Source: Adiantum capillus-veneris (Eukaryota; Streptophyta; Polypodiopsida; Polypodiales; Pteridaceae). Taken from it: a stretch of DNA of 64,000 nt. Under the pieces are notes generated by a model. That model worked only from the letters and a program-made list of their open reading frames with translations. It had not been told where the DNA came from and did no database searches. The stretch covers positions 54,161,209 to 54,225,208 of the forward strand of contig CM043971.1 of NCBI GenBank assembly GCA_014529385.2, written 5' to 3'. The translations under genes and the position numbers were made by a program. Positions within the stretch are counted from its first letter, which is position 1, and each line of letters starts with the position of its first letter. Shown piece by piece: positions 11,799 to 23,911 of the stretch.

Positions 11799-11806
11799 AT
11801 GGAAGT
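11799..11806 (+). pseudogene. Possible 5' coding end of a host gene interrupted by E1
   Basis: ATGGAAGT precedes the E1 LTR; the last five bases, GAAGT, are the target duplication. Past E1 the frame continues at 21900 (after the second GAAGT) for about 22 codons (VELPSQVGTHLDTLMRYIN), to 21962. A GT-containing sequence there could be a splice donor (AATG/GTTTTT); an earlier candidate is TCAG/GTTGGT. Protein not recognised. The frame is short, so it may be chance. Confidence 0.25.
11802..11806. other. Target site duplication of E1, left copy
   Basis: GAAGT flanks the left LTR and matches 21895-21899 on the right. A 5-bp duplication is normal for gypsy integrases and fixes the E1 ends. Confidence 0.92.
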
Positions 11807-13363
11807 TGTAACATTAAATGTATTAGTAACTTGTGTGTAGCGGAAAATGATAACATAGTGAGCATTTCATTAAGAACAAGTTCCTAATGAGCATAGAGAG
11901 AGTACTTGGTTGGATAAAGCAACATAACAATTACACCTAGCTAGTTTGGCATAGACAATACTTGAAAAGAGAGAGAAATAGAACAATTGACAATAGTTGA
12001 GGACCGGATTTATATGGAGCCGGTCCCCCTCCAAAAAGGCTTTGTATTATAGCTTCTCTCATCAAGAGAGACTTTTGTACAATACAATCTTTGTGTTCCT
12101 TGACAAAACTGGTTGATGCAATGAAGATGGAAGCTTCATGCACCAAATTATGCTTGAAAAACACACCTAGTGGGCCTAGCCCCAGCCCCAAGACCTCACA
12201 CACCTTCAAAGATGGTGAGAGCTAGCAAGGATTGAGGAAAGATGAAGAGAAAGAAGATGTATCTTACGAGAAATAATTATTCTCCTCACATAATCACTCT
12301 TACAACATAGCTTAGCTTAGTAATTACATGGTAGAGGAGATGAGCATGCCATTGAAGTTTGGCTCTTGGTTGGATTTGCATTCCATAGACAAGAGTTGTT
12401 GGTGTAGGCCTCTACTAATCAATGCTTGGAGAAGGAGATGAAGTTCTTGCTCAACCCATGACTTGTGTGTGTACGTAGCAAACTTAGTTAGCCTAAAAAT
12501 GCCAACTCTCTCTCTTCTTGGTCGACCCCTCTTCCCATTTTCTCTTGCCGTGGCTTCCATTGGCTCCTGTAGAGCTTAGCCAATAGCAATTAAGAAGCAT
12601 GGTTAATATTCTTGTGACAAGTGTCCCCCTTTCCCCTTTTATGAGAGCTTTAGGTAATTTAAATAATTTATTTGAACTATTGTTGGACCTTTTAGTCTTC
12701 TGGCCAATAGGAATCAAGAAAGCCATTGGGCTGTTGGATGCTCATTGGACCCCTTGGTAGATTGTCCAATAGTCTTCTAGGGAGATTAGTTTCTATTGGT
12801 TCTTTTATCAAAGAATTTTTAAATTTATTAGACTAATTTTACTCTAGACTCATTCTCATTGGTCCACCTATATGGCCATCCAATAAGATTTGAGGGGAGA
12901 TTGGGGGACATCTGGTGGGCTAGGAGCCTGCCATGCATCCATTATTACCTTTGTGTAAAAGGGAGAGATTAGGAGTGTGTGTACGTGTTTCTCTCTCTTC
13001 CCCTACCTTTAGGGCTCGCCCCCTCCTTCCTAGGGATGTGGGAAGACTTTTTAGTCTTTCCATAACCATCCAATATTCCGCACTTTTGGCCATTGGACTT
13101 TTTAATTAAATTTTGGAACCTTAGCCTATGGAAGTCTTAATGGAGCTGAACCTTAGGTCTTTTAAGATCTATTGATGCACATTGCTATTTTGTATACTAT
13201 CCCCCTTTGGATCCCTATTTTCCCTCCTTTGGATCCTTGCTGAGACCGGTCTGGCAGCCTTACCAATATTCTAGCTTTTACTCCCCTGGTACCTCCCCAA
13301 ATTAAATGATCAGTTTAACATGAGAAAATCATTTGGGATAATTAGATATTAGTTTTTATGACA
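11807..13363 (-). repeat. 3' LTR of E1, standard part
   Basis: On the plus strand starts TGTAACATTAAATG and runs to TTATGACA at 13363. It matches the other LTR of E1 (20228-21894) apart from scattered changes and a local duplication present only in that copy. This is where the LTR would normally end; palindromic extra sequence follows. Confidence 0.9.
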
Positions 13364-14451
13364 TTAGTCATCCATTCAGGAATGATGTTGTAGGATAAAA
13401 TAGGGATAGTCTACCCGCTAGCAAACGGACTAATGTCTAGACTTTATCTTCTTTATCTCATAGTCGAGCACGACTATGATTTCAAGAGAGAGGTAATGTC
13501 AGAAAAACTAATATGTAATTCTCCCAAATGATTTTCTCATGTTAAACTAATCATTTAATATGGGGGCATACCAACATCATAAAAGATAGAACATTGGTAA
13601 GGTTGTCAGACCGGTCTCAACAGGGATCGGAAGGAGGAAAAATAGGGATCCAAAGCTAGAATATTGGGAAGGTTGCTAGACTGGTCTCAACAGGGATCCA
13701 AAGGAGGGAAAATAGGGATCCAAAGGGGGACAGTCTTCAAAAGAGCAATGTGCATCAATAATGCCTTTGGATCCCTATTTTCCCTCCTTTGGATCCCTGT
13801 TGAGACCAGTATGGCAGCCTTACCAATATTCTAGCTTTTACTCCCCTGGTACCTCCCCATATTAAATGATCAATTTAACATGAGAAAATCATTTGGGAGA
13901 ATTGGATATTAGTTTTTATGACATTAGTCATCCATTCCCGAACGATGTTGTAGGGTAAAATAGGGATCCTCTACCCGCCGCTAGCAAACGGACTAATGAC
14001 TAGGCTTTATCTTTTTTATCTCATAGTCAAGGACGACTATGATTTCAAGAGAGAGGAAATTTCATAAAAACTAATATCTAATTCTCTCAAATGATTTTCT
14101 CATGTTAAACTGATCATTTAATATGGAGAGGCACCAGGGGAGTAAAAGCTAGAATATTGGTAAGGTTGCCAGACTGGTCTCAACAGGGATCCAAAGGAGG
14201 GAAGATAAGGATTCAAAGGGGGACAGTCTTCCAAGAGCAATGTGCATCAATGGAGCTGAAACTTAGGTCTTTTAAGATCTATTGATGCACATCTCTCTTT
14301 TGCAGACTATCCCCCTTTGGATCCCTGCTGAGACCAGTCTGGAAGCCTTACCAATATTCTAACTTTTACTCCCCTGGTACCTTCCCATATTAAATGATCA
14401 GTTTAACATGAGAAAATAATTTGGGAGAATTGGTTATTAGTTTTTATGACA
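13364..14451. repeat. Two tandem units of inverted U3/PPT sequence within the E1 3' LTR
   Basis: Unit 1 (13364-13923) holds a plus-oriented 3' spacer, a plus-oriented purine tract (13484-13496), a plus-oriented U3 from 13497 and then a minus-oriented U3 (about 13761-13923). Unit 2 (13924-14451) repeats the plan with a plus-oriented purine tract and U3 start (about 14047-14060, TTTCATAA instead of TGTCATAA) and a minus-oriented U3 (about 14251-14451). Adjacent U3 arms are inverted repeats of roughly 160-200 bases, so the region can fold into large hairpins. Within unit 1 the plus U3 has an extra duplication of GGTCTCAACAGGGATCC. Confidence 0.88.
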
Positions 14452-14464
14452 TTACCTCTCTCTT
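14452..14464 (-). other. Polypurine tract of E1
   Basis: Reverse complement of AAGAGAGAGGTAA, immediately internal to the LTR end TGACA at 14451. Confidence 0.92.
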
Positions 14465-14799
14465 GAAATCATAGTCGTCCTCAACTATGAGATAAAGAAG
14501 ATAAAGCCTAGTCATTAGTCCGTTTTTTAGTGGGTAGAGGATCCCTATTTTACCTTATGACATTGTTCCAGAATGGATGAGTAGTCCATTTGGTGCTTGA
14601 GAGCCTTAGCTGTTGTAAGCATGTATGTTTAGAATTCCGTATCAATCTTCCATAGTAGAGAGAAAAGCTCTACTTGGTGTTCGGGAGACGTCGTCTCCAC
14701 AGACATGATCCTAAGCATGCATACTTATTAACATTTGTGCACAATAAAGAAAAAGAGAGTTTTATAATACAAAAAATTTGTTCATTTATTTACATTTGA
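14465..14799 (-). other. 3' untranslated region of E1
   Basis: Non-coding spacer between purine tract and pol stop, homologous to 8100-8438 of copy B and to 62879-63220 of D. Confidence 0.7.
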
Positions 14800-17700
14800 T
14801 TACTCTTCGGAATCATTGTAAGCATTGACAAGGTTTAGGCTATCCTTTAATTGTATGCCTTGCATCCATATAGCATCTTCAAAAGGTGAATTTTGAAACT
14901 TGATATGATAACGTCGGATAGTCTTACCACCTCTCAATACCTTTTCTTCATGTTGAATAATGGACTCGGACTGCAGCACCTCTTCTTGGTCCTTGATCTC
15001 CGGTGGGTCTTCAATGGTTACTTCTTGAGGTGGATCTCCTTTGTAAGGCTTTAGTAGGCTCACGTGGAAAGCATTGTGTATGATCCAATGGTTGGGCAAC
15101 TTTAGCTAATAGGCCATCTTATTGATTGGCCTAAGAATATGAAAGGGACCATAGTAGCTTTTTGCTAACTTAGCATAGTATTTTTGGTGTCCCATAGGAT
15201 TCTTGCCCATCGTGTGCCTTAATCGAGCCTTGGGAAACTTAAGCAAGACCCAATCATTTTGTTTAAAGGTTGGAGTTCTTCTATGCTTATTAGCAGCAAC
15301 CTTTTGCCTTTGCTGAGAGATGGATATAACATCTTGAATGTTTTGTTTAAAGGCTGGAGCTCTTCTATGCTTATTAGCAGCAACCTTTTGCCTTTGCTGA
15401 GAGATGGATATAACATCTTTAATCTTTTGGAAAGATTCTTGCGGGTCTCGGCTATATTGATCTGCAGGGAAGATCTTCCCATGTACCTTGAGTAGCAGGG
15501 GACTTTTTGATCTTCCCTCTATCACCTCAAAAGGTGCTTTTCCTGTGGAAGGATGTACAGTGTTATTGTAAGCATACTCCACTAAAGGTAAATACTAAAC
15601 CATTGGTACTTTTGATGTACTTCTATGACATAAGATTTTAGTTGATCAAGAATTGTTAGGTTAGCTATTTCACTTTTTCCATCCATTTGCGGTTGATAGG
15701 CGGAAGAGAAGTTTAGCCTTGTACCTAAATTCTCAAAGAGATCCTTCTAGAAATTACTATTCTAGGATCTCTATCCGACACTATGGACATTGGCAAGCCA
15801 TGGTACTTGAAGATTTGTGATATAAAGAGGGTTGCCATTTGATGGGCCTTGATAGTCTTTTTGATGGGTATGAAATGCGCTTGTTTGCTAAACATGTCCA
15901 CTATCGTCCATATATCCCGTATTCCCATGGATAGACTTGGGCAATCCAAAGATAAAATCCATGGATATGCTCTCCCATGGTGGATTAGGGATTGGCAAAG
16001 GTTGAAGAAATCTAGATTGCTTCCCTCTATCAAACTTCTTCTTTTGGCATACCACACATTTTGAAACATACTCTTATATGTTTGCTTTTATGGCAGACCA
16101 ATAGAAGTATGTTTCTTTCCCTTTTAGGGTAGATTGAATTGTTCTATGCCCCGTATAAGGAGGAGCATGAGATTCATACATTACTTCCTCACGTAGTGAG
16201 TTAGTAACACATAGCCTGTTGCCATAGAGAAGATAACCATCTTGTAAGGTAAATGGTTCTTCCTTCTTTCATAGTGCAAGGGCTGAAATCACATCTTTAA
16301 AATCGAGATCGATAGCATACTCATCGATCATAGAAGATAGATCATTGTGAGTTGCTATGGATACCATATTCACTCTCGATCGTCTTGAGAGTGCATCGGC
16401 TACTTGATTATTCTTGACATAGCAATGTGAGAAATATGAAAATGGAATTGCAAAAGGAAATTTGCCCACCTCATTTGTTTTTGGAGAGCTTGCTCTGCGT
16501 CATGAAGTACTTAAGGCTTTGGTGATCCGTTTGCAGAATGAAAGGATTCCCCAATAAATAGTGCTTTCACAAGTTTAGAGCATGTAGAACTTCTAAGAGC
16601 TCCTTCTCATATATATACGTAGAGCTTGCTCAACAGGGTCGAACCTTCGACTTTCATAGGCTATGGCATGCCCTTCTTGGAGCAAAATAGCTCCAAGGAA
16701 ATCACCACAGTTGTCCCATTGGACCTCAAATGGCTTTGAGAGATCCGACAGTGTAAGCACATGTTGAGAGATGAGCTTCTCTTTAAGCTTTTGAAAGCAT
16801 TGTTCTCCTTGGTGGACCATATATACCTAACGTTTTTCTTTGTTAGGTCATATAATGGTCTCGCAATTTGTGAGAATTTTTCTATGAAGCGTCTATAGTA
16901 TGCACACATACCTTTAAAGCTTCTAAGTTCATGCAGATTCCTTGGATTAGGCCATGCTTTTATTACCTCTAACTATGATGGATCCATTTGGATGCCATCT
17001 TGAGAGATAATGTGACCTAAATACTGAATCTCTTGTAAGAAAATTTCACTTTTCTTTTGATTTATATAAAATTTATTCTCTCATAAAACTTGAAATATTA
17101 CTTGGAGGTGCTGCTTGTGTTTGTCTAATGAATTAGAGTAGATGATTATATCATCAAAGAACACTTGAGTTAATCTTCGGTGAGGCCTGAATAGCTTTTC
17201 CATCAGACAGTTGAATGTGGTTGGTGCATTGGTCAAGCCAAAAGGCATGACAATATACTCATACGTACCAAACGTAGTGCAAAATGAGGTCTTTACAATG
17301 TCTTGATCAACTCTCCTTATTTGATGATAGCCACTTTTTAGGTGAATCCTACTGAATTAGATCGACCCTTGTAGCTTATCAAATAGGTCTTCTACCCATG
17401 GAATGGGAAACCTATTCTTGATAGTGATCCTATTTAGTGCTCTATAGTTGACACACATACAATATGTGCCATCTTTCTTTTGCACTAATAAAATGGAGAT
17501 GAGCTAGGTCTAACCATGCATTTCTCAACCAATTCATGAACTTGCTACATAATCTCGTCTTGTTGAGGTTGAGAAACTTGATAAGGAGGTTTACTAGGTG
17601 GTGAGCTTCCTGGAAGAAGCTCAATTGCATGGTCGTCATCCCCTTGTTTGGGAGGTAGGTCACAAGGGATGCCGTCAATAAAAACATCTTGGAATCCATT

Positions 17701-17800
17701 TAGGAAATTGGATAAATTTAATTCCTTTTGATTCCCTATTACTTCTTTTGCTAAAACATTAGGTGCATTTTGAGAGTGTTTTTTTAACAAAAATCATGTA
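14800..17800 (-). pseudogene. Pol of E1 (RT to chromodomain), heavily mutated
   Basis: Read on the minus strand: RT remnants about 17550-17080, RNase H about 16910-16400 (YYRRFIEKFSQIARPLYDLTK, QEGHAIAYESR), integrase finger and core about 16250-15600 (SIVSDRDPRI, KKTIKAHQMATLF), then GPY/F ([18 protein letters not shown]) and a chromodomain-like end (RRYHIKFQNSPFEDAIWM) at 15099-14800. Frames change repeatedly. An 84-bp tandem duplication (about 15259-15426) repeats 28 in-frame codons including ISISQQRQKVAANKHRR between integrase core and GPY/F. Non-functional. Confidence 0.9.
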
Positions 17801-19790
17801 CACGAAAATAGAGCTCTTTATTGACTTACTGAAAGTTCGCTTATGTACAATGGTTATGGTGCTACCCGACTCCTTAGCATCTATGTACATATCTTTTTTT
17901 TTGTACCTAAAGTAGATTTGTCTTTCAAGGAAATAACATTGGTAGCCATGCGATCAACCCATGGTGCCCCTAGGATTACATCCCCATGCTTGAGAGGAGA
18001 GATGAAGTAATCCTCCTTGTCCACAATAGCTTTGGACATGGAGCCTCAATTTACCAATTAAGGGAGTGATTATGACTTCTTGTCCCTTGAAAGAACCATT
18101 GGCAGGTAGGACATCTCCCATCTCATAGGCTTGGATGCCTAGCTTGGTGGCCAACTCTATGGATATGAAATTGTGAGTAGAACCAGGGTCAAAGAGAATA
18201 AAAGAATCATGTTCTCTTACCTTTCCCCAACCATGACATAGAGGAGATCCTTTGTAATGAGCATCCTCTTCTTGAACTTCAACTGGAAGCTCTAGGAGGC
18301 TCATTACATGTTTTCTTGTGGGGGCAAGCACGATAGGCATGCCCTTGCTCCTTGCACTTGTAACAATGGTTATCTTTTCAATAACGCTCTAGTTCTTCAG
18401 AAGAGTTTATTTGTACCTTTATAAACTCCCTTATCCTTGGATTTGTTAATGTTGGAGTTGACTTTGGGAGACTTTTGGACGTTGTCCTTCCCCTTAGGCT
18501 CACTATAGTCCTTGTTTTCCATGGGCTTAAGGTTTCTCTTAACCCCTTGTTGGAAGTTGATTCTTAAAGCCACCATGGTATGGTGTATGACCGCAGATAT
18601 GGTCAGAGGCCTTTGGAGTTAACATACTCCGCCATATCCTCAAACAAACCCACAAACAATTATTGTTTTTTTATCTCCAAAATCCATCTTTTTGTAGATA
18701 GTGGCTTGGAGATGTAAATCCCAAAACTTGTCTACATATTTGTGAATAGATTCATAGGGAGAGAGCTTCAAGCTTTGCCATTCGGTGAGTACTTTGTCTT
18801 TGGCATCACTAGCCAAAAACTGCTTCATGATGGAAGCTCTTGAAGATTTCCATGTTTGTGGAGCTTCACTGTTTGCTCGTAGGCTAGACCACCATTGCCT
18901 GGCGGACTTTTGAGTATTCATAGCTACATGACATAGCTTAGAGGACTCTATGAAGCACTCACCTCCAAATGCCACATCGAATTGTTGGATAAAGGCCGAG
19001 ACTTTGTCCGCAGCACGAAAGGTACCATTGTAGGTAAGGAAAGAAATGTTATTTCCTCCCTCTTTGAACTTTTTGAGCTTGGACGACCTTTTCCAGGTGG
19101 CATAGGATTTCTTATGGCCTCTTCTCTTGGGCGGTTTGAGAGCTACACCATCACTTTCTTTAGAAGAGTAAGAGGATGAGGAGGATGGAGAAAAAGGTGA
19201 CCTCTTTCTCGTCTTTTTCTTCCCTTGTTCCTCCTCTTCTGCACCATTACTTTATTCAAAAGAGGAAGATGGAGAAGAGGGTAACCTGTTTCTTGTGTTT
19301 TCCTTCTCTTGTCTCCTCTCTTCCCTCCTTGAATTATGGTGAAGAGTATGTGATGGTCTTCTTCATTTAGGCGGTGTTGGAGAGCATTTTGCCTGACGTC
19401 TTCGTGGAGCCATCTCTACCAAGGTGGTAGGAGACTCTCTTATTTCTTGGTCTTTTGATGGGGTCTCTACTGTTGAAACTTGGGCTCTCCTTTGAGAGGG
19501 AGATGCCTCATTGAGTAGTAAGTTTTTGAGCCCTTCGTACAGATCCTCCTCTTCTTTCCTTATTGGGGAGAGTCCTCTTTTGGAAGTCTGACTAGGAGCT
19601 TTCCTAGGTACTCTCTCTTCTTGGTGGGGAGTTTGGAGAATACCATGGGTGCGCATTTGCTGTAGCACTTAACCTTGGAGGGATGGATTTCACAGGGCTT
19701 GTTGAAGCCTAGAAGCGATATAGTTTACAAGCATAGGGGCATCATTAGTTACTCTATAATTAGCAAAATCAAAGCTATCAACATTCATTT
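17801..19790 (-). pseudogene. Gag-protease of E1, heavily mutated
   Basis: Minus-strand remains of Gag: an SR-like basic region (about 19668-19100), the Gag core (KSARQWWSSLRANSEAP, HKYVDKFWDLHLQAT; about 18975-18660), a CCHC knuckle CYKCKEQGHAYRAC (about 18375-18325) and the protease LFDPGSTHNFIS (about 18220-18160). The start codon is lost: the bases where E2 has ATGGCTGAC are changed near 19810. Several stops and shifts separate the blocks. Confidence 0.88.
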
Positions 19791-20214
19791 AAATCTCTTT
19801 ACCCTTGTCAAAAATATTAACAAATTTTAGATGTAAATGTTTACTTGTACTTTGGCACTGCAAGCCCTGGTTGCTACTCCTCATAACCTTCAAAGATAAG
19901 AACTCAAACATCTATACCCGTGGCTCGAATATTACTAATTGCAAGGAATAGAAGAGAGGGTTTCCCAGAGCCGAGATAGCACCGATTCTTGTCAAGCTTC
20001 CAATAGCTCAATAATGGTGAAGACATAGGCAAGCCCCGTAGGAATCCATTATTAAGACCAAAGCTCTCAATGGTATCCCCGTTAACTGCATAAAGTAGGC
20101 ATGCTTCAAGGATGAAAAATCCCTATTCTACTTACACTTTTGCAAGTAATAACACCAACCAATGTAGGCAAGATTGAGGACCTCTCTTCTTGAGCAAGAA
20201 AAGAGAAACCAATA

Positions 20215-20226
20215 GCTCTGATACAA
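20215..20226 (-). other. Primer binding site of E1 (one mismatch)
   Basis: Plus strand GCTCTGATACAA; the expected complement is GCTCTGATACCA. One base has decayed. Confidence 0.88.
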
Positions 20227-20227
20227 A

Positions 20228-21894
20228 TGTAACATTTAATGCACTAGTAACTTGTGTGTAGCGGAAAATGATAACATAGGTGAGAATTTCATTAAGAACA
20301 AGTTCCTAATGAGCATAGAGAGAGTACTTGGTTGGAGAAAGCAACATAGCAATTAACCTAGAAAGTTTGGCATAGACAATACTTGAAAAGAGAGAGAAAT
20401 AGAACAATTGACAATAGTTGAGGACCGGATTTACATGGAGCCAGTCCCCCCTCCAAAAAGGCTTTGTATTATAATTTCTCCCATCAAGGGAGACTTTTGT
20501 ACAATACAATCTTTGTGTTTATTGAAAAAACTTGTTGGTGCAATGAAGGGAGACTTTTGTACAATACAATCTTTGTGTTTATTGTACAAAAGTCTCCCAT
20601 CAAGGGAGAATTTTGTACAATACAATCTTTGTGTTTATTGAAAAAACTTGTTGGTGCAATGAAGATGGAAGCTTCATGCACCAAATTATGCTTGAAAAAT
20701 ACACCTAGTGGGCCTAGCCTCAGTCCCAAGACCTCACACACCTCCAAACATGGTGAGAGCTAGAAGAGAACGAGGAAAGATGAAGAGGAAGAAGATGTAT
20801 CTTACAAGAAATAAGTACTCTCCTCACATAATCACTCTTATAGCATAGCTTAGCTTAGTAATTAGCATGGTAGAGGAGATGAGCATGCCATTGAATCTTA
20901 GCTCTTGATTGGATTTGCATTCCATAGCCAAGAGTTGTTGGTGTAGGCCTCTACTTCTCAATGCTTGGAGAAGGAGATGAAGTTCTTGATCAACACATGA
21001 GTTGTGTGTGTGTAGCAAAATTAGTTAGCCTAAAAATGCCAACTCTTTCTCTTCTTAGTCGACTCTTGTTCCCGTTTGCTCTTTCTGGCTTCCCATTAGC
21101 TCTTGCAGAGCTTAGACAATAGCAATTAAGAGGCATGGTTGATAGTCTTGTGACAAGTGTCCCCCTTTCCACTTTTGTGAGAGCTATAGGTAATTGAAAT
21201 AATTTATTTAAATTCTCATTAGACCTTTTAGTCTTCTGGCCAATAGGAATCAAGCAAGACATTGCGCTCCTGCTCATTGGACCCCTTGGTAGATTGTCCA
21301 ATAGTCTTCTAGGGAGCTTCATTTATATTGGTTCTTTTATCAAGAATTTTAAAATTGATTAGACTAATTTTACTCTAGCCTCATTCTCATTGGTCCACCT
21401 ATATGGCCATTGAATAAGATTTGAGGGGAGATTGGGGGACATCTGGTGGGCTAGGAGCCTGCCATGCGTCCATTATTCCCTTTGTGTAAAAGGGAGAGAT
21501 TGGGAGTGTGTGTACGTGTTTCTCTCTCTTCCCCTACCTTTAGGGCTCGCCCCCTCCTTCTTAGGGATGTGGGAAGACTTTTTAGCCTTTCCATAACCAT
21601 CCAATATTCCCCACTTTTGGCCATTCGACTTTTTAATTAAATTTTGGAACCTTAGCCTATGCAATTCTTAATGGAGTTGAACCTTAGGTCTTTTAAGCTC
21701 TATTGATGCACATTGCTCTTTTGCAGACTATCCTCCTTTGGATCCCTATTTTTCTTCCTTTGGATCCCTGCGGAGACTGGTCTGCCAGCCTTACCAATAT
21801 TCTAGCTTTTACTCCCCTAGTACCTCCCCATATTAAATTAATCAGTTTAACATGAGAAAACATTTGGAAGGATTAGATATTAGTTTTTATGACA
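20228..21894 (-). repeat. 5' LTR of E1 (1667 bp)
   Basis: Runs from TGTAACATTTAATG to TTATGACA on the plus strand and is followed by the GAAGT duplication. It contains a local rearrangement at 20486-20665. Confidence 0.93.
20486..20665. repeat. Direct plus inverted micro-duplication inside the E1 5' LTR
   Basis: The block GGGAGACTTTTGTACAATAC, with the following CAATCTTTGTGTTTATTG, is present three times (near 20488, 20547 and 20605), and an inverted piece TATTGTACAAAAGTCTCCC (about 20580-20599) lies between copies two and three. The partner LTR (near 12066-12130) has a single copy, so this arose after insertion or during the last reverse transcription. Confidence 0.85.
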
Positions 21895-21899
21895 GAAGT
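21895..21899. other. Target site duplication of E1, right copy
   Basis: GAAGT, identical to 11802-11806. Confidence 0.92.
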
Positions 21900-21962
21900 T
21901 GTTGAGCTACCATCTCAGGTTGGTACTCACCTTGATACCTTGATGAGATACATTAATGGTTT

Positions 21963-23597
21963 TTTCTACTAAAACGTGCAGTTACGAACCGACGATACCT
22001 GGGCTTTTTCCTTTGATTTTTTTTTGTGATTGCATAACTAGGCAAGTAAAGAAGGCTTAAAGTACATTGATGATCATACAAATTACTATTGAATTTTTTG
22101 GCCATTTTAAAGTAATTAGTTTCCGCCTTTTTTAGTTTGTACAACAATCATTTTTTTATAAAGGTATTTTGATAGCCCATACAAGTGGTGCTTGATGTGG
22201 CAATATTTAGACAAAAAATTGGGGGATCTTATACGAGATACTATCGTTTTTTTGGCCTAGTGTTGGGGCTATTATTCAATTTATCAGATACATGGAAATT
22301 TCTGCATACTAGTGCGCAGTGTGAAGGGGCTTTGTTTCTTTTGAACAAAAGGTTGATTTTTCTAGCTTGAACAGTGCCTGTAACTCAATTTAGATGTTAT
22401 GGTAACCAATGCACAACCATTATAGTGGTGCTTTAACGTGGCAATACTCGGACAGTGAAAAATGGGGGACCTTATACTTGATACTATTGTTTCTCTGGCC
22501 TAGAGCTGGGGCTGTTGGGACTCTATATCAGATGCATGGAAATTTTTGCATACTACTGCATAGTATAAAAGGGTTTTGTCCTCCTCCATGCCACTTTTGG
22601 GATTGTTACATTTACAAAGGATCCCACATAGTAGGTTATATCGCATGAAGTTGACAAAACTGGTAACATATATGGGCTTTTTCTCTTTACTAATCTTCTT
22701 AACTTAGGCTCTTTTAGTGTTTTTTCTCATTAAACTTACAAACTTTGGTAGATTGATATTCATAAATGAATATGAGATTGTTGATTTGGCTTGACAAAAG
22801 CATAGAGTTTTTTTCAAAAAAACGAAAGGTATCTGTTGTTGGTATTGAGGACACTTTATGGCTTCATGGTACTTGGTAAAGCTAGCAAAATTGGAGCGTG
22901 AAAAAATTGACAAAGTTGTTCTAGTATTGGTAAATATCTCAAGCTAATAACTAGGTTACTTTATTCTGCTTAGGAATTTGGGCCTGACAAATTGGCAAGA
23001 CAATATCTAAAAAACTAACCTATGGGTTAAAATAGGATACTTGGATCAAAAGGGGTAATGGTCTTTTGATCAAAATGATATATATGTTAAATATTTATTT
23101 AAAGAACTTTCAAAACATTGGGCTATAAATAAACCATAAATTGTGGACATTAAATGAGATAAATAGATTGATTTTTTACTAAAAAGAACTAAATGGCATG
23201 AACATTTTGGACAGTGGTTTTAAGTTAAAAAGGGTTGTAAGTTAGACATGGATAATAAGTGATATAATCCATTGACACCTATAATACACATCCAAGGCTA
23301 ACGAATCTGTTGTCTTGTTTGGATGAATGCAGGTGAGGACTCTATCCTTCTTGGATTTTGTTTTGGGCTTAAAGCTATTATCCGTCAGATAATATACCTG
23401 CTCTTACCAATTAGGAAGTAATTCTTTATTGGATCACTATCATTGTATACTAGAATGAGGCTTCATTCTCATATGCCATGTATAGAGATAATTCTAAGAC
23501 CGAGTTGTTTTTATACTAATTTTTGCCTTTTCTCTGAAGCCGGATATCTTCTGAATGTAAAAAGTTCATTTATGTCTTATTATATAAGTTAAAATAG

Positions 23598-23599
<2 letters not shown>
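21963..23599. other. Intergenic, with a diverged two-copy repeat
   Basis: No credible gene. About 160 bases at 22184-22340 recur at 22424-22590 (offset 240), sharing GGTGCTT...GTGGCAATA, GGGGCT and TGCATACTA, with many differences. The remainder is A/T-rich without recognisable features. Confidence 0.6.
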
Positions 23600-23632
<33 letters not shown>

Positions 23633-23678
23633 GGCATCCTCCACCTTGCCTAATCCATAGCCTCCAAAGTTGTTGTGG

Positions 23679-23736
<58 letters not shown>

Positions 23737-23814
23737 GCTGGAGATAGGCACAACCAGCAAGAAGCAAGGTTCGACAAGCTCCATAGCCATGGTGCCAACA
23801 AGATCCATAGCCAT

Positions 23815-23880
<66 letters not shown>

Positions 23881-23911
23881 CACGCGCACGCGCGTGCGTG
23901 CATGCATGCGT
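23600..23911. repeat. Cluster of AC, TC, TC microsatellites and a CG/CA alternating tract
   Basis: (AC)n 23600-23628, (TC)n 23681-23733, (TC)n 23820-23878, then an alternating purine-pyrimidine tract CACGCGCACGCGCGTGCGTG (about 23880-23911). Between the TC runs the phrase ATCCATAGCCATGG/CTCCATAGCCATGG occurs twice. The Arg/Glu and Leu/Ser frames here are artefacts. Confidence 0.93.

Larger units (their letters stand above)
11807..21894 (-). mobile_element. Ty3/gypsy chromovirus copy E1, full length but degenerate
   Basis: Bounded by GAAGT duplications. In its own (minus) direction: 5' LTR 21894-20228, PBS 20226-20215, gag, protease, pol, purine tract 14464-14452, then a 3' LTR enlarged to 2645 bp (14451-11807) by two inverted units. 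Coding frames are shattered by many stops and shifts, and the Gag start codon seen in E2 is lost. It is the most degraded full-length copy in the window. Confidence 0.95.

Noticed and set aside
13497-13923. Separate solo LTR of a plus-strand element
   Set aside because: Only U3 and PPT-side sequence is present, in inverted pairs, without R/U5, ends or target duplications.
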